Assembly: GCA_030770425.1 (NCBI GenBank) | Contig: JASJFT010000151.1 | Span: forward strand, 1 to 64,000 | DNA length: 64,000 bases | Direction of reading: 5' to 3' | Source of the DNA: Darksidea phi | Taxonomy: Eukaryota; Ascomycota; Dothideomycetes; Pleosporales; Lentitheciaceae | Shown here: piece after piece, positions 47,865 through 58,175 of the stretch | Layout of the letters: each line of letters starts with the position of its first letter | How positions within the stretch are numbered: the first letter of the stretch is position 1 | Position numbers and translations under genes: made by a program | The notes under the pieces: model-generated | Database searches by the model: none | Told to the model about the DNA's origin: nothing | What the model saw: only the letters and a program-made list of their open reading frames with translations

Positions 47865-49024
47865 ATGGCCGACGATGCAGCCAACATCGACTTCTGCACG
47901 CTGGGCATGTTCATAATCGGTAATCGACGACTTGCGCCATAACCGCTGGCTGTCGCTCAGTATGTTTTAGATGAGATCGAATTCCCCCCGCCAACGCCGC
48001 CCGTCAAGGATATCCTCGGTGGTGCTGGCTCATACTCAGCCCTGGGGGCGCGAATCTTCTCTCCGCCCCCTCGCTCGCGAGCTGTGGGATGGATCGTAGA
48101 CTGTGGATCAGACTTTCCGCGTGAGCTTCGAGAAACCATCGCCAACTGGAACACCGGGGTTTTGGTTCGCGAAACGCCGCAACGCCTGACCACTCGCGGT
48201 TGGAATGGCTACGGCGAAAACGAGCATAGAGGTGACCAAGGCCCGCATCAGTCGTTCGCGCGTACTGATGTGCTGCAGCCTTCTGCTACATGACCCCAAA
48301 GCTGCGTCTGGACCACCATGCTCTAACTGGCACACACCTGCTCTGGTCTAAGTCTTTCCACCTCATCTGCTCGCCGCTGCGGTGCATCGACTTGGTTGAA
48401 AACATTCTTGCATTGCGCGACCAATCCGCGAAGATGGCATCTGAGACGCGTCCTCTCTTCATATGGGAGCCAGTGCCTGATCTGTGCACGTCGGAAGAGC
48501 TTACGAATTGCTTCAAGGCACTGAAATACGTTGATGTGGTCAGTCCCAATCACGCTGAGCTCGGCGGCTTTTTCGGCGTGAACACGCATAGCGAGGACCA
48601 CGTCAACTATCGATTGGTTGAAGAGCTGTGTGATCAGTGGCTAGAGAGTGGTATCGGGCCAGAGGGACAAGGTGGCATTGTAGTTCGAGCTGGCAAAGAC
48701 GGGTGCCTTGTCGCTCGCCCAGTTGTTCGTAAATGGCTGCCTGCGTATCATCAGTCAGCCGACAAGGTCATTGACCCTACCGGCGGAGGCAACGGCTTCC
48801 TAGGCGGGCTAGCGATGGGCTTGGTGAGAGGTGACGCAACCCCAGGCGTAGACAATCTGGAGGAGGCCGCAGCGTGGGGTTCCATCTCAGCGAGTTTCGC
48901 CATTGAACAAATTGGGATGCCCGTCTTGTCACACACTGCACAGGGCGAGACGTGGAACGATGTTCGTGTCGAAGATAGACTGTTAGAATTCAAGGAAAGG
49001 CTGGGTAAATATGTACAGCCCTAG
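47865..49024 (+). CDS. MAK32-like PfkB-family carbohydrate kinase homologue
   Basis: Three exons (47865-47919, 47971-48231, 48279-49024; introns 51 and 47 bp) encode 353 aa. Order of motifs: CTLGMFIIDEIEFPPP (PfkB N-terminal strand), DILGGAGSYSALGARIFSPP (ribokinase-like GG-x-GxYxAxGAR), YMTPKLRL, VDVVSPNHAELGGFFG, GIVVRAGKDGCLVA and DPTGGGNGFLGGLAMGL. The last is the PfkB C-terminal signature, but where most members have the catalytic Asp (GAGD) this protein has Asn (GGGN). That matches my recollection of the fungal MAK32 group. In yeast MAK32 is needed for maintenance of a double-stranded RNA. Enzymatic activity is uncertain. Confidence 0.88.
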
Positions 49025-49083
49025 TGCTCCAGCAAACACCAAGGTCCCTGAATCGATCCGTCTCGCCCCATGCCCGCCTACTT

Positions 49084-49474
49084 TTAAATTTCCTTCTGTG
49101 TTCGCTCTTGCTCCTTCATCTCCTTCTGTTTCCGCTCGTGCTCAATGATCTGCTTGCTCCAACTGTGCCATTGTCAGCGCTTCTTTTGCAATTTCGACGC
49201 ATGGCTCGTACTATCGGCTCGGGGCGAACATGTGCGGCTCCGGCATCTTTTCGCGGTGCTCTAGTCTGGCGCTGACCATAAAGGCCATTCCGGCAATTGA
49301 GAACATGACGGCGGTTGCGATGGCCGTGTTGGCTTTCCAGTTCGCAGGTTGGGCGTACCAGCCACCGGCCGGCGACCAGACGTGCTTGGGGTATCTGGGC
49401 AGATTCGGGTCAGCAGCGCAACCCCATACGTCATTGAAGGGATCTTCTCACGGGATCTTTTTTCCGCCACCCAT
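49084..49474 (-). CDS. Small mitochondrial single-TM protein, probable complex I accessory subunit
   Basis: Three exons (49474-49452, 49394-49212, 49162-49084; introns 57 and 49 bp) give 94 aa. The protein starts MGGGKKIPYPKHVWSPAGGW, continues YAQPANWKANTAIATAV with one TM helix (VMFSIAGMAFMVSA), then PEPHMFAPSRYWSKQIIEHE and a charged tail. This is a highly conserved small fungal protein that I recall being annotated as an NADH:ubiquinone oxidoreductase subunit. The exact subunit name is not certain. Exact phase agreement of three tiny exons supports the model. It is divergent from mL44 (224 bp between starts). Confidence 0.8.
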
Positions 49475-49698
49475 TGTGATTGCGTGGATTTGTGGTGTTG
49501 TAGAGTCGTGAAGAGTGAGGAGGTGAGCTCGAGGTTGCGAGAGCTAGCGGTGCTGACTAAGACGCCCTTCCCTCCCTGGCCAGAAATTTTGGAGTCGCGA
49601 CCACCGGAGCGCCAGAAGACACACGACCAGCCCACTTGCATTCGAAGCCTTTTGACGCCCTTGCTTGATTCTTCCTTTTCTCTTCTGCCCTGTTGTTA

Positions 49699-50889
49699 AT
49701 GAAGCGAATACGCATATCGACATGCGCCACGCAATTGTTGGCAAAGAAGGCTCCACGCCGCCCGTCGTGTCCCGTACAAGCGCGTTTCCAGTCAACAGAG
49801 GTGATAGAGAACGCCAATGAATCGCGGTTTGAGATAAGAGAACCAACATTTGCGCAGGTCATCCAGACTCCCCGACCACTAGCTCCGCACAGGAAACGAG
49901 TCCCTCTCGAGCGTCTCCCCTCACCACACCCCTATGCAGCATCACATTCGACAAAATTGTCCGCTCTGAGAGCTCGTCTCTCACTCCACCAACGATTTCC
50001 ATTGCAAACGCTTGCTCGAACGCTAGTGCATCCCTCAGCCGACCCCGACCCCGCCTTCAACAACGCCTCGTTATCCATCCTCGGAGCCAACCTCCTGGGC
50101 TACTATACGACTGAATATCTAATCTGTAATTACCCGCGTCTGCCTATGCCGGTCATCTTTGCAGCACAGCATGCATACACCGGTCCAAAGGCGTTGGCTA
50201 CCATCGCCAGCGAGTGGGGCATTGAAGCCGCAGCGGAACCGGGCGGCGAGGTCGACTCAGGCTTGTTGCAGTTCAGGAGGATCAAAACTGGGGACAATGT
50301 GCCGGCAGCGCTGAGGCGACAAGCACCCTGGAAATGGAACGTTACCACCACCCACAGGATCGTTGCGACCGATGAGTTCGGCTCCCAAAATGCGCCTCCA
50401 GACCCGCACTCTTTGAGCACCGTTCCGGTGCCCATGGAAGAAGCTGCGCAGTCGTTTGTGCGTGCTCTAATAGGAGCACTGCATCTCCATCTAGGGTCAC
50501 CCCTTGTGAAGCGCTTTTACAGAGATCACTTCCTGAGCCGGCATCTCGACCTAGCAACCCTCTTCGATTTCCGCACACCGACCCGCGATCTATCCAAGCT
50601 ATGCGCAAGAGAAGGCTTTGAAGCCCCCGTTGCGCGCCTCATCTCGGAGACCGGCCGTGCGAGTAGACACCCCGTTTTTGTAGTTGGCGTGTACAGCGGC
50701 AAGGACAAACTTGGAGAAGGGGCAGGGGCGTCGCTAGACGAGGCAAGGTTTAGAGCCGCGGCAGCTGCATTGAAGGCGTGGTACCTGTACAGACCGGTTG
50801 AGGTTACACTACCAAGCAGCATGGAGGGAGAACTCGACACGAGCAAGTGGAGACCGAACATGGTGGATTGTGGCGAGGTCATTGTGTAA
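49699..50889 (+). CDS. MRPL3: Mitochondrial large-subunit ribosomal protein mL44 (MRPL3)
   Basis: A single-exon gene of 396 aa from the ATG at 49699. The N terminus is basic and poor in acidic residues (MKRIRISTCATQLLAKKAPR), a mitochondrial presequence. It is followed by an RNase III-like fold (LQTLARTLVHPSA, LSILGANLLGYYTTEYL, AAQSFVRALIGALHLHLG) and a dsRNA-binding-like region (FVVGVYSGKDKLGEGAGASL, EARFRAAAAALKAWYLY). RNase III catalytic acidic residues are not evident, as expected for mL44, which is structural in the mitoribosome. Next to another mitochondrial gene, it probably shares a promoter with it. Confidence 0.9.
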   Translation: MKRIRISTCATQLLAKKAPRRPSCPVQARFQSTEVIENANESRFEIREPTFAQVIQTPRPLAPHRKRVPLERLPSPHPYAASHSTKLSALRARLSLHQRFPLQTLARTLVHPSADPDPAFNNASLSILGANLLGYYTTEYLICNYPRLPMPVIFAAQHAYTGPKALATIASEWGIEAAAEPGGEVDSGLLQFRRIKTGDNVPAALRRQAPWKWNVTTTHRIVATDEFGSQNAPPDPHSLSTVPVPMEEAAQSFVRALIGALHLHLGSPLVKRFYRDHFLSRHLDLATLFDFRTPTRDLSKLCAREGFEAPVARLISETGRASRHPVFVVGVYSGKDKLGEGAGASLDEARFRAAAAALKAWYLYRPVEVTLPSSMEGELDTSKWRPNMVDCGEVIV

Positions 50890-51206
50890 AATAAGAGAGA
50901 ACCACACTTTGGAGTTATCTTGGGTCTTGCTTTTGGAATGCATGCGTCGAGGGGGGCTATGTTCTCTTCGTCTGTGTACTCTTCGGACGGAGAGGTTAGA
51001 GACAAGTGATGGATGAGCTAGGGCAAGGAAGTGACGGTTTACAAACAGGCGCCAATCCGCGCCATGTACCATATGTCTGTCATATCGATAAGGATATCGC
51101 TGGGAAACCGCGTATACGCTATTAGAAGAGTTTACTCGATACTTTGTAGTACCTGATCATCTTCACAAATAATAATTCGCGCCCACCCCTCCAAGTAATT
51201 CGACAA
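50890..51206. other. Convergent intergenic region
   Basis: About 0.3 kb between convergent genes; nothing seen. Confidence 0.6.
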
Positions 51207-52788
51207 TCATTTCGCAAACCATCCCGCCAATCCCTTCCCCCTTTCTTTCACCTTACGTTCTTTCTCCTCTCTTTCCTTTTTCCTTGTCAAGATGAGCGTC
51301 AACATATCCCGATCTCTCCTCTCCAGCTCTTCTCTATTCATAAGCCCCTTGCCGCCATCGGGTTTCTCGTCCGCCTCCTCCCCCACTTTTCCCTCTACGA
51401 TTCCCATCGCCTTCGTCAACCGCAGGATCTTGGAAGAAAGCCACTCCCTATGCGCGAGCCCAAGCGCCCAATGCGCAGGCAAATTAGCGTACCCAAGGTA
51501 AGCACCGATAAGTGCCCCGGCTGCGGCACCGTTGGTGTCTGAGTCGCCTCCTTCCATGATCAAATCGGTCATGAGATCCTCGAAGAGAGTTTTTGGGGGG
51601 AGCGTCGAGTTGCTGGCCTGTATACAAAACCGCAATGCCAGGATGGCGGAACCGAGACATTTGTAGACGTATCCCATCTCCTTGTGGTTATCTAGATGTA
51701 AATCGGCGTACGAGGTGACGTATACGTGGCGCTCAAATTCTCTGCGGTCAAGATGGCGTTTGATCTCCCATTCCGTGAGTTCAGTGGAGAGCCCGGGATT
51801 TGTGAGCTCGGGTCGAGAAAGAACCCAATCATACGCTTTTTCAATGGTCTCGTCCACCTCTACTTCACTGGATATCTCACCGCGAAGAATCCCTCGGATC
51901 AACCCAACAGAAATGCAACATGCAACCGTACACCTCGGATCCGCGTGCGTTGTCATCCCTACTCCAGCCGCCAACCTCCAACAGCCCTCTTCCTCCATTC
52001 CCACCCCCAAAACGCCAATAGGATGCGTTCGCATTAAACTTCCGTTGGGGGCAACGTGGCGGGCGGTCTTCACCCAGCGCTTGATGGCTGTTTCCTCTGG
52101 ATTGGAAAGATAGCATGTGTCGGTTACGACACCACCGACGAGGGCGCCGATACCGCATGGGAATCTGTTTAGGGCGCGGAGACCTTGTTCAACCCAGATT
52201 CGAAGACGAATGGCGAAATCTTGGGGGAGTGTGGTTGCGAGGTTGGGATTGGCAGTGGAAGAAGATGGGGAGAGAGAGGTGGAGCGGGCGTGGAGATACG
52301 AGAGGATGATCAGGAGGGCTTGGTCGGTGTCGTCAGTCCAAGCGCAAGGTTCAAAGCGAGCTATAAGCTGTCAGTCATCGTGCAGGAGCATTTCCTTTGT
52401 ATCTAAAGAATCCCATGCGGGCGTTTGTTTTGGAAGTGTTTATTTGACCGTGATGAGGTGAAAACTTACTCCTGTGGCTATCACCATACCACTCCGTAAC
52501 TTTCCCTACCAAACTAAAATGCCTCTCTTTATACACCTCTGCACATGTCGCCTTTGGCAGAAACTCGGTGTATAAGCCAATCGTATCGCCCAGCGCTGAC
52601 CCAATAATACACCCGTAGATCTTATCGACCAAAGTTAATCGGACGAATGGGTGGGCATCCAGGAACTTCAATTCATGCTCTGGTGGTTCTGGCTTTTGTA
52701 AGTTCGGTGAAGGTTGCTGGTCGTCCTGGATCGATATCTGTTGGAGTACTGTGGATGATGGTGATTCAACGTGTACGAAGTCTGCCAT
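51207..52788 (-). CDS. ADP-ribosylglycohydrolase family protein
   Basis: Two exons (52788-52470, 52360-51207; 109-bp intron) encode 490 aa. DraG/ARH-type motifs are present: KIYGCIIGSALGDTIGLYTE near residue 56, PCAWTDDTDQALLI (metal-ligand TDDT, completed by the splice), APNGSLMRTHPIGVLG, THADPRCTVACCI, and EGGDSDTNGAAAGALIGAY (metal-ligand DSDT). The C terminus is a Lys/Glu-rich helix. It probably removes ADP-ribose from proteins or small molecules using two divalent ions. All expected acidic metal ligands appear intact. Confidence 0.92.
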
Positions 52789-53552
52789 AGTGCGAGAGCG
52801 ACAGATTTAGGAATCGGATCTTCAGATGTGACTCTTAGAAGTGCCATCTTGACATATTTATAAAAAGTCGATGCCTGAAGGAGATGGCTGAAGCGAGGAT
52901 ACGAGCGCTTGCTGCCTTGGCAACTATTGAGGTGGCTGTGTATGTCGGCGTGAGGCGCTACGTTTGCTTTATGAAGGAACAAATGTACATGAGCAGGATT
53001 TTGTCGTGGGAATGACGAGGCGAGTAGGTGCTAGTGGAAGATTGTACTGCCCATAATTGTTGAGACGTGGTCTATAGGCCAGTGACCCCGCTAGTCGGCT
53101 TCTCTGAGACGTGCATATCATCGCTGTCATTATCACCAGCAACACAAACTTAACATCGCATTTGCTTCCAACCAGCGCCTGTGCTACTATTACAATACGG
53201 GTAGACCTGTCTCTCATTTTAACAAAGTATATTCACATTGTTCTCGAGGAGTGCGCCCAACCGGTCGATGACGTGTCCTGAACGCTCAGTAGTTTACGCA
53301 GTCATGATTGATCAATGGTTTCGTGAACGTAAACTTTAATTGAGCTTACAAGAGCGCCGATACGGAATATTTGAGATCTAGCCTACGCGCTCCGATCTGT
53401 ACCTTGCTCGCAGCGATTAAATTTTGACCTTAGTGAGTGTGCTCCCATACGGCGACAGCAATATGTACAAGGAAAATAATGATAATAATAATAAAAATTG
53501 ACTTGGAGAACGGCTACCCTCAGCCAAGTTCAACCATGTATTCATCCCGAGT
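52789..53552. other. Intergenic region
   Basis: About 0.76 kb; no gene recognised. It includes a short AT-rich patch (53470-53500, AATAATGATAATAATAATAA). Confidence 0.6.
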
Positions 53553-54026
53553 TCAGCACTGCAACCCATTAGCGATCACTCGTCCATTCATCCAAGGATT
53601 TTGTTCTATGATCGAGAACGACTGGGGAAAACTAACATTCAGCACCGGCGACGGACATCCACCTTGTGCTCTTTGGTAACAAGCCATTTCCACGTAGTGC
53701 TTGAATTGGCATAGCTGGTCCTTAAGTTAACCAACCGTTCCCTCATTCCTCGGGGCTTATGCCCATCCCCTATCTCCCACGGCGCTTACCTCTTTGTCCG
53801 AGAACACACCAACTGGAATGACCGGTCTATCGCAGACGCATCCGGTCTTGAACGTCGGCGTCGGTTCTTTGTGCGGGTTCCTATGGCCAGTCCCCGTCCT
53901 TGTCCGGTTTCTGCTCTTCGTGGGGAGGGGGACAGGGGCGGATGTGCTGAGAGCGTCGACTTCAGCGGGGTATGGGGAGGCAGTGACCATGGCCGCAAGA
54001 GCGAAGACGACGAGTGCGAGACGCAT
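53553..54026 (-). CDS. Small secreted protein with six cysteines
   Basis: The ATG at 54026 begins a signal peptide, MRLALVVFALAAMVTASPYP. A Ser/Thr/Pro/Arg-rich linker follows, then TGCVCDRPVIPVGVFSDKE. A 75-bp intron (GTAAGC to ACCAG) joins to LCQFKHYVEMACYQRAQGGC. The model given uses a second intron (GTTAGT to TTGCAG, GCTAAT branch) leading to a two-codon exon, Cys-stop, for 106 aa with six cysteines (exons 54026-53790, 53714-53637, 53558-53553). Reading through that intron instead adds about 30 residues and also ends in Cys-stop. No known homologue; effector-like. Confidence 0.65.
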
Positions 54027-55265
54027 ATTGGGTATGATTTGGCTCGGGGTTGATTGAAGACTGGACGTATGCGTGGGAGCAATAGAAAATGGGACCTTGA
54101 AAAAGAAATGTCAAATATCAACAATCTCCTATCGACGGACGAGGATTCAAGAAACGTGAGTGAGAAACGCGGGCTCGAGATATTTGCGCCATACTGGGTA
54201 TGTATATCCTAACCGATTTCCGCATTTAACCCCCCATTCTAAACACCATATGTCTACCGACATCGATCCGGGCTTAAGGAAATCCAGGTGCGCGAAACCT
54301 AGAGAGCTTCTCGTAGTACAGCTGCGCGGCCTAATATCCATATACAAGTTCTCCATCTAAGATGCCGGTGTGCCGGGCTAGATGATATTGCCGGGTAAAC
54401 AGCCTCCTGCCCCGCATACCACCTCAGACCCCAATAGCCATCGAAGGCCGCCACACTTGGAAATAGCCTAATCGCATGTCTACGTGAATTGGGTGATCTT
54501 CGACTCCACTGGTGAAAATGTATCCGGCGTTTTCAAACAGCAGTCATCATACTGTCGCCCCAAACACATGTCACAGGACGACTAATGCTCTGGCTACTAC
54601 CGTCCATTACCTATAATACCATGTCCAATCAAGTAGAAGCCGATAATGGAAAGAATTATGGACGCCGATCACTCCTCTCAACCCCAAAGTCCCCATCATT
54701 TCCTACCTCAGCAAACGCAGCGACAACACCCCTGGCCAGCTCCACAACGCGTCATCGCGAACTCCCGGGACAGCCTCCCCAGAAACACACTGCAGCATGC
54801 CAAAAATAGCAGTGGTAATATCTGAGATGTCGGCACTAACCTGTTCTTCGGTTTCTATTCAATTTTTCGGAACCGATTCTCGGCAACAAGAAAACCCGAG
54901 TCGAAACAAGCAGATGTTTGCACGGATACCACGTGTATGGGTAGTGAGGCATATGAAACATCGGTGCAACCCCAAGAGCAAATGGTCAAACATGTGTGTG
55001 CACGCGATAGGAAAGAGAAGGCGGTTGCGAGAAGTGAGCAAGGATGCGATTTTACAGCGCCTGGAAATGCTTGCGGAGGACCACTTGAAACCAAGACCTA
55101 ATGGGCTTTGAACGTTGCAACCTAATGATTCAAAAATCAAAGAGTAGCCAAAGTGATAGATGAATACAACTTCGCTATCCGTTCGTCTCTCTGTCCTGTA
55201 CAGAACTCGGCTTTCGTGTGATATGTTCAAACTATCAAGAGCCCGCTATGACTAAGTATATAAAC
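54027..55265. other. Intergenic region
   Basis: About 1.2 kb with several short frames but none with coding character, a domain or supporting splice structure. Confidence 0.55.
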
Positions 55266-56219
55266 TCACACATCCTCATAAGGCATCGCATTGTCATTAG
55301 CCCACTGCTTGATCTTGTCAAAGTTCCTACACACGTGATGGCTTTCATAGTCCGGCCAGGGTCCATCCCTACCCTCGACATCGTGGAACGTGAACACATT
55401 CACGTCAGAAAGACACATTAGGTTCATTCGGAGGATTTCAATACAGTGGTCTAGAAAGCCATTAGCGTTGCACTCACGTGTGGAGGAGAGGATAGCGCGG
55501 GATGAACGTACCAAGATGTGCCCTCACTTTCTCCGGCTTGTCATTCGTATCCGACCACCACAATTTGGTGTAGTACTCTGGGTATGTCGACATGCGCAAC
55601 AGATTGAGGCAGTGTAGTTGATGGAACACTTCGAGACCAACACGATATCCCGTTTCGCCAGTTTTGGGGTCGGTGACCATGAGGGAGTCGACAGGCTTTC
55701 GAAGTTTGGGAAACTCCTCCATGGAGACCATCTGATCGGGCACTGGTTGATCGTTAGCTTGGCGAGGCAAGAAATTTAGGGTAGAGGAGCGTACGATACG
55801 CAATGTCCATCCAAGCATTCTCCACTTCGTCTGTGATCCCAACGTATTTCGATTCGTTGAGCGGGTTTGGCAATTTGAATTGGACGTGCTCATATTCTAC
55901 TACATGCATCGCAGGAGCTTCTCTTCGTCAGTAAAAAGCTCGTCGAGACCGCATAAGGATGCCGCTTACAGAATATTCCAAACTCGTCCATTAATTTGGC
56001 AGCAGAATGCGTTGACTTCGTCCGTTGCGAATACACGGTACAAACAAGTGTGAGGGCAGACATAATGAATACGAACAGATTAGCTAATAGCAAGTACATC
56101 ATTCCTTTCCTTTTCCTCGTCTCTGGGCTGCTATGTCCGTTGAGGAAAGACGTGTTCTCGTTGTCGCCCTGGAAATTTAAATCGTCATAGTCGACCTCGG
56201 ATTGTAATCGTTTCTCCAT
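55266..56219 (-). CDS. UstYa-family (DUF3328) oxidase
   Basis: Four exons (56219-55970, 55917-55795, 55742-55512, 55450-55266; introns 52, 52 and 61 bp) encode 262 aa. The plan is type II membrane: a 39-residue cytosolic N terminus, one TM helix (MMYLLLANLFVFIMSALTLV) and a lumenal domain beginning SPAMHVVEYEHVQF. The two family-defining motifs are intact: HQLHC at 165-169 and DHCIE at 202-206, the latter created by the last splice, followed by LRMNLMCLSDV. UstYa-type proteins oxidise and cyclise ribosomally made peptides (ustiloxin-type dikaritins) and act in other pathways. The gene is divergent from the repeat-peptide precursor, 1.09 kb between starts. Confidence 0.92.
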
Positions 56220-57313
56220 TGTGATGAAGGGTGCTGCTAGATTTGCGAGAAAATGAAGTAAGAGGGAAAGAAGAATATAAAAGCCGACCTGTGATGTTAG
56301 GGAAGCGAAAAGAGGTGCGCTCAACGCTGGAGATCTGAAATCGAAGGAAACGATGTCGAAGCAGAAATGGTGCCTGGCGGGAAAGCCTAGTCTTTCATGA
56401 TGCATGCCAGATTCGTTACCGCTCAAGTGGATGTCAACCTCCCGCATGCGTGTAACAAGGGTAAGAATGTTGGAGAATATCATCTGAGGCAAGAATACCC
56501 TAGTCAAGCATATTTGCGACAATATCCTTGTCGCGCATGACGCAGCTGGTTGGCTCGCGAACAGTTTTGGTTTCGCGATGTGCGCTAAGTGATGTCTTCC
56601 ACTCACTACCGTTTCATCTTGGCGATCTGACAAAAGAGCCGGAACATGACACTCTGGTGGCACGTTCTTTCCACGAAAAGCCCCAAAAGCTATCCGGGCC
56701 GGGTTTGAGTGTCCCGCTGTTTTAGTGCCGCAGCATCTTCGCTGCGCTGCTTAGACCCAATGAGCAGTGTCAATGACATATAAGCCTTGTTTCAGAACGG
56801 AGTATGATTTGAGGAACTCAGTCACGATGCTAGGTAGCCCAAATGACGAGATGGTGAGGCTAGACAGTAAACGGTTCTCTGGTGCGCAGCTCCGCTCACA
56901 CTTGCTCGGCAAGGTGCCGCCTTACCCATACAGTTGCCGATCCATTCGCCAGTGCCTAAACAAAAGACTGCTCGAAGCATTGTATGTTTCCTGACCCAGA
57001 TAAAACACCGTCGCTCTAGGCTGCCGAGAAACTGGACGTTTCTATATCCATTTCAGCGTTGGCATCAATGCCATGTCGTCTCAGGAGCCAAGGCGTCGCC
57101 TAATAGGGCAATCAGTATGGGGTTAGCTTCTCAATGAAAGCTCGAATATAAGGTGAGTAAACGTCCGACCATGTTATTCAAAAGGCGACTTCAAAAGGCG
57201 ACTATTGTTCTTATTCATTCACATACCAACTCCTTTTTCATACTGCCGGTCAGGTCCTTGCATTCAGTTTATCTCTATCATTTAATTATTCACTTAATAC
57301 GCGTGCCTTCATT
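56220..57313. promoter_or_regulatory. Shared divergent promoter region
   Basis: About 1.1 kb between the start codons of the UstYa-family gene and the repeat-peptide precursor. No other gene is visible. GGCGACTTCAAAAGGCGACT near 57183 is a short direct repeat (AAAAGGCGACT twice). Co-regulation from this region is an inference from the layout. Confidence 0.45.
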
Positions 57314-58049
57314 ATGAAGTTCGCAGGAGTTATCCTTCTAGCTCTTGGAGCGTCAGCATACGTGGTGAATTATCAGCCGAAGGGTGATGCAGTAGAAGCC
57401 CGTAATCCGGCAACGGTCAGTCCACTTCCAATTATCCCTCGAAGTAGCTAACGTCAACTAGGGAAGTGGTGCGGCCTTTGACAATCATGCCGTTAATATC
57501 GTAGCTAGGCACCGTGAGTTTTAGCCTTCTCACGAAGGAGTGAGACTTGCTAACACTCCAAAGACAAGGGCAAGGGCAAGGGCAAGGGCGGTGCTGGTGG
57601 TGCTGCCAAGGGCCTAGGAGCGTTGTTCGGAGCCAACAAGCGTGAGGCTCAGCTTGAGCCAGAAGCAGAGGTTGAGCAGATTGAGAGGCGTCATCGTAAG
57701 TTGACTGCGCCATCCACGACGGAAATAGTCTAACGACATACCAGATAAAGGAAAGGGCGGTGCTGGTAAAGGTCTCGGCGGCGCTGGTAAAGGTCTCGGT
57801 GCCTTATTCGGAAACAACAAGCGAGAAGTGGAGCCTGAGGTTGAGAATATTGAGCGCCGACATCATAAGGGTAAAGGTGGGGGTAAAGGTGGAAAAGGTC
57901 TTGGAGCTCTATTCGGAGCGAATAAGAGAGAAATTGAGCCCGAGTTTGAAGGCATTGAACGCCGTCACCACAAGGGCAAGGGCGGCAAGGGCAAGGGTGG
58001 TGGAGGCGGCGCGGGCAAGGGCCTTGCTGCCCTATTTGGTGCGAACTAG
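57314..58049 (+). CDS. Secreted Kex2-type repeat peptide precursor (candidate RiPP precursor)
   Basis: Four exons (57314-57415, 57462-57513, 57564-57695, 57745-58049; introns 46, 50 and 49 bp) encode 196 aa. A signal peptide (MKFAGVILLALGASAYVV) is followed by four tandem units. Each has HHKGKG-type Lys/Gly-rich sequence, the block KGLGALFG(A/N)N (residues 67-76, 111-120, 146-155; KGLAALFGAN at 187-196), a KR pair (77-78, 121-122, 156-157), an acidic spacer (for example EVEPEVENIE) and an RR pair before the next HH. Two dibasic sites per unit are typical Kex2 cleavage sites. Introns 2 and 3 fall at the same codon of the unit (the His after RR). The layout beside a UstYa-family gene suggests a dikaritin-like RiPP precursor. 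A precursor of linear cationic peptides is the main alternative. Confidence 0.85.
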
Positions 58050-58175
58050 CCCGAGACTCAGATCGAAGCTTGTGCGGCTGAAGATCAACATGAAGAAATC
58101 CAGCGTCGTCATCACAAGGGCAAAGACGGAGCCAGTGGTGCGAGCAAGGACTTGGGGGCTTTTTTCGGGAACTGA
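58050..58175 (+). pseudogene. Decayed fifth precursor unit downstream of stop
   Basis: In the same frame past the TAG at 58047-58049, the sequence encodes an acidic spacer, IQRRHHKGKDG, then SKDLGAFFGN and TGA (58173-58175). It is clearly homologous to the upstream units. Where the other units have AAC-AAG-CG (Asn-Lys-Arg), this junction reads AAC-TAG-CCC, so both the Lys codon and the dibasic site are lost. Confidence 0.8.

Noticed and set aside
54585..55111. Plus-strand frames of 74-104 codons upstream of the UstYa gene
   Set aside because: They lack domains and would need unsupported starts. I looked for a second RiPP-modifying gene (UstYb, transporter, methyltransferase) here and found none.
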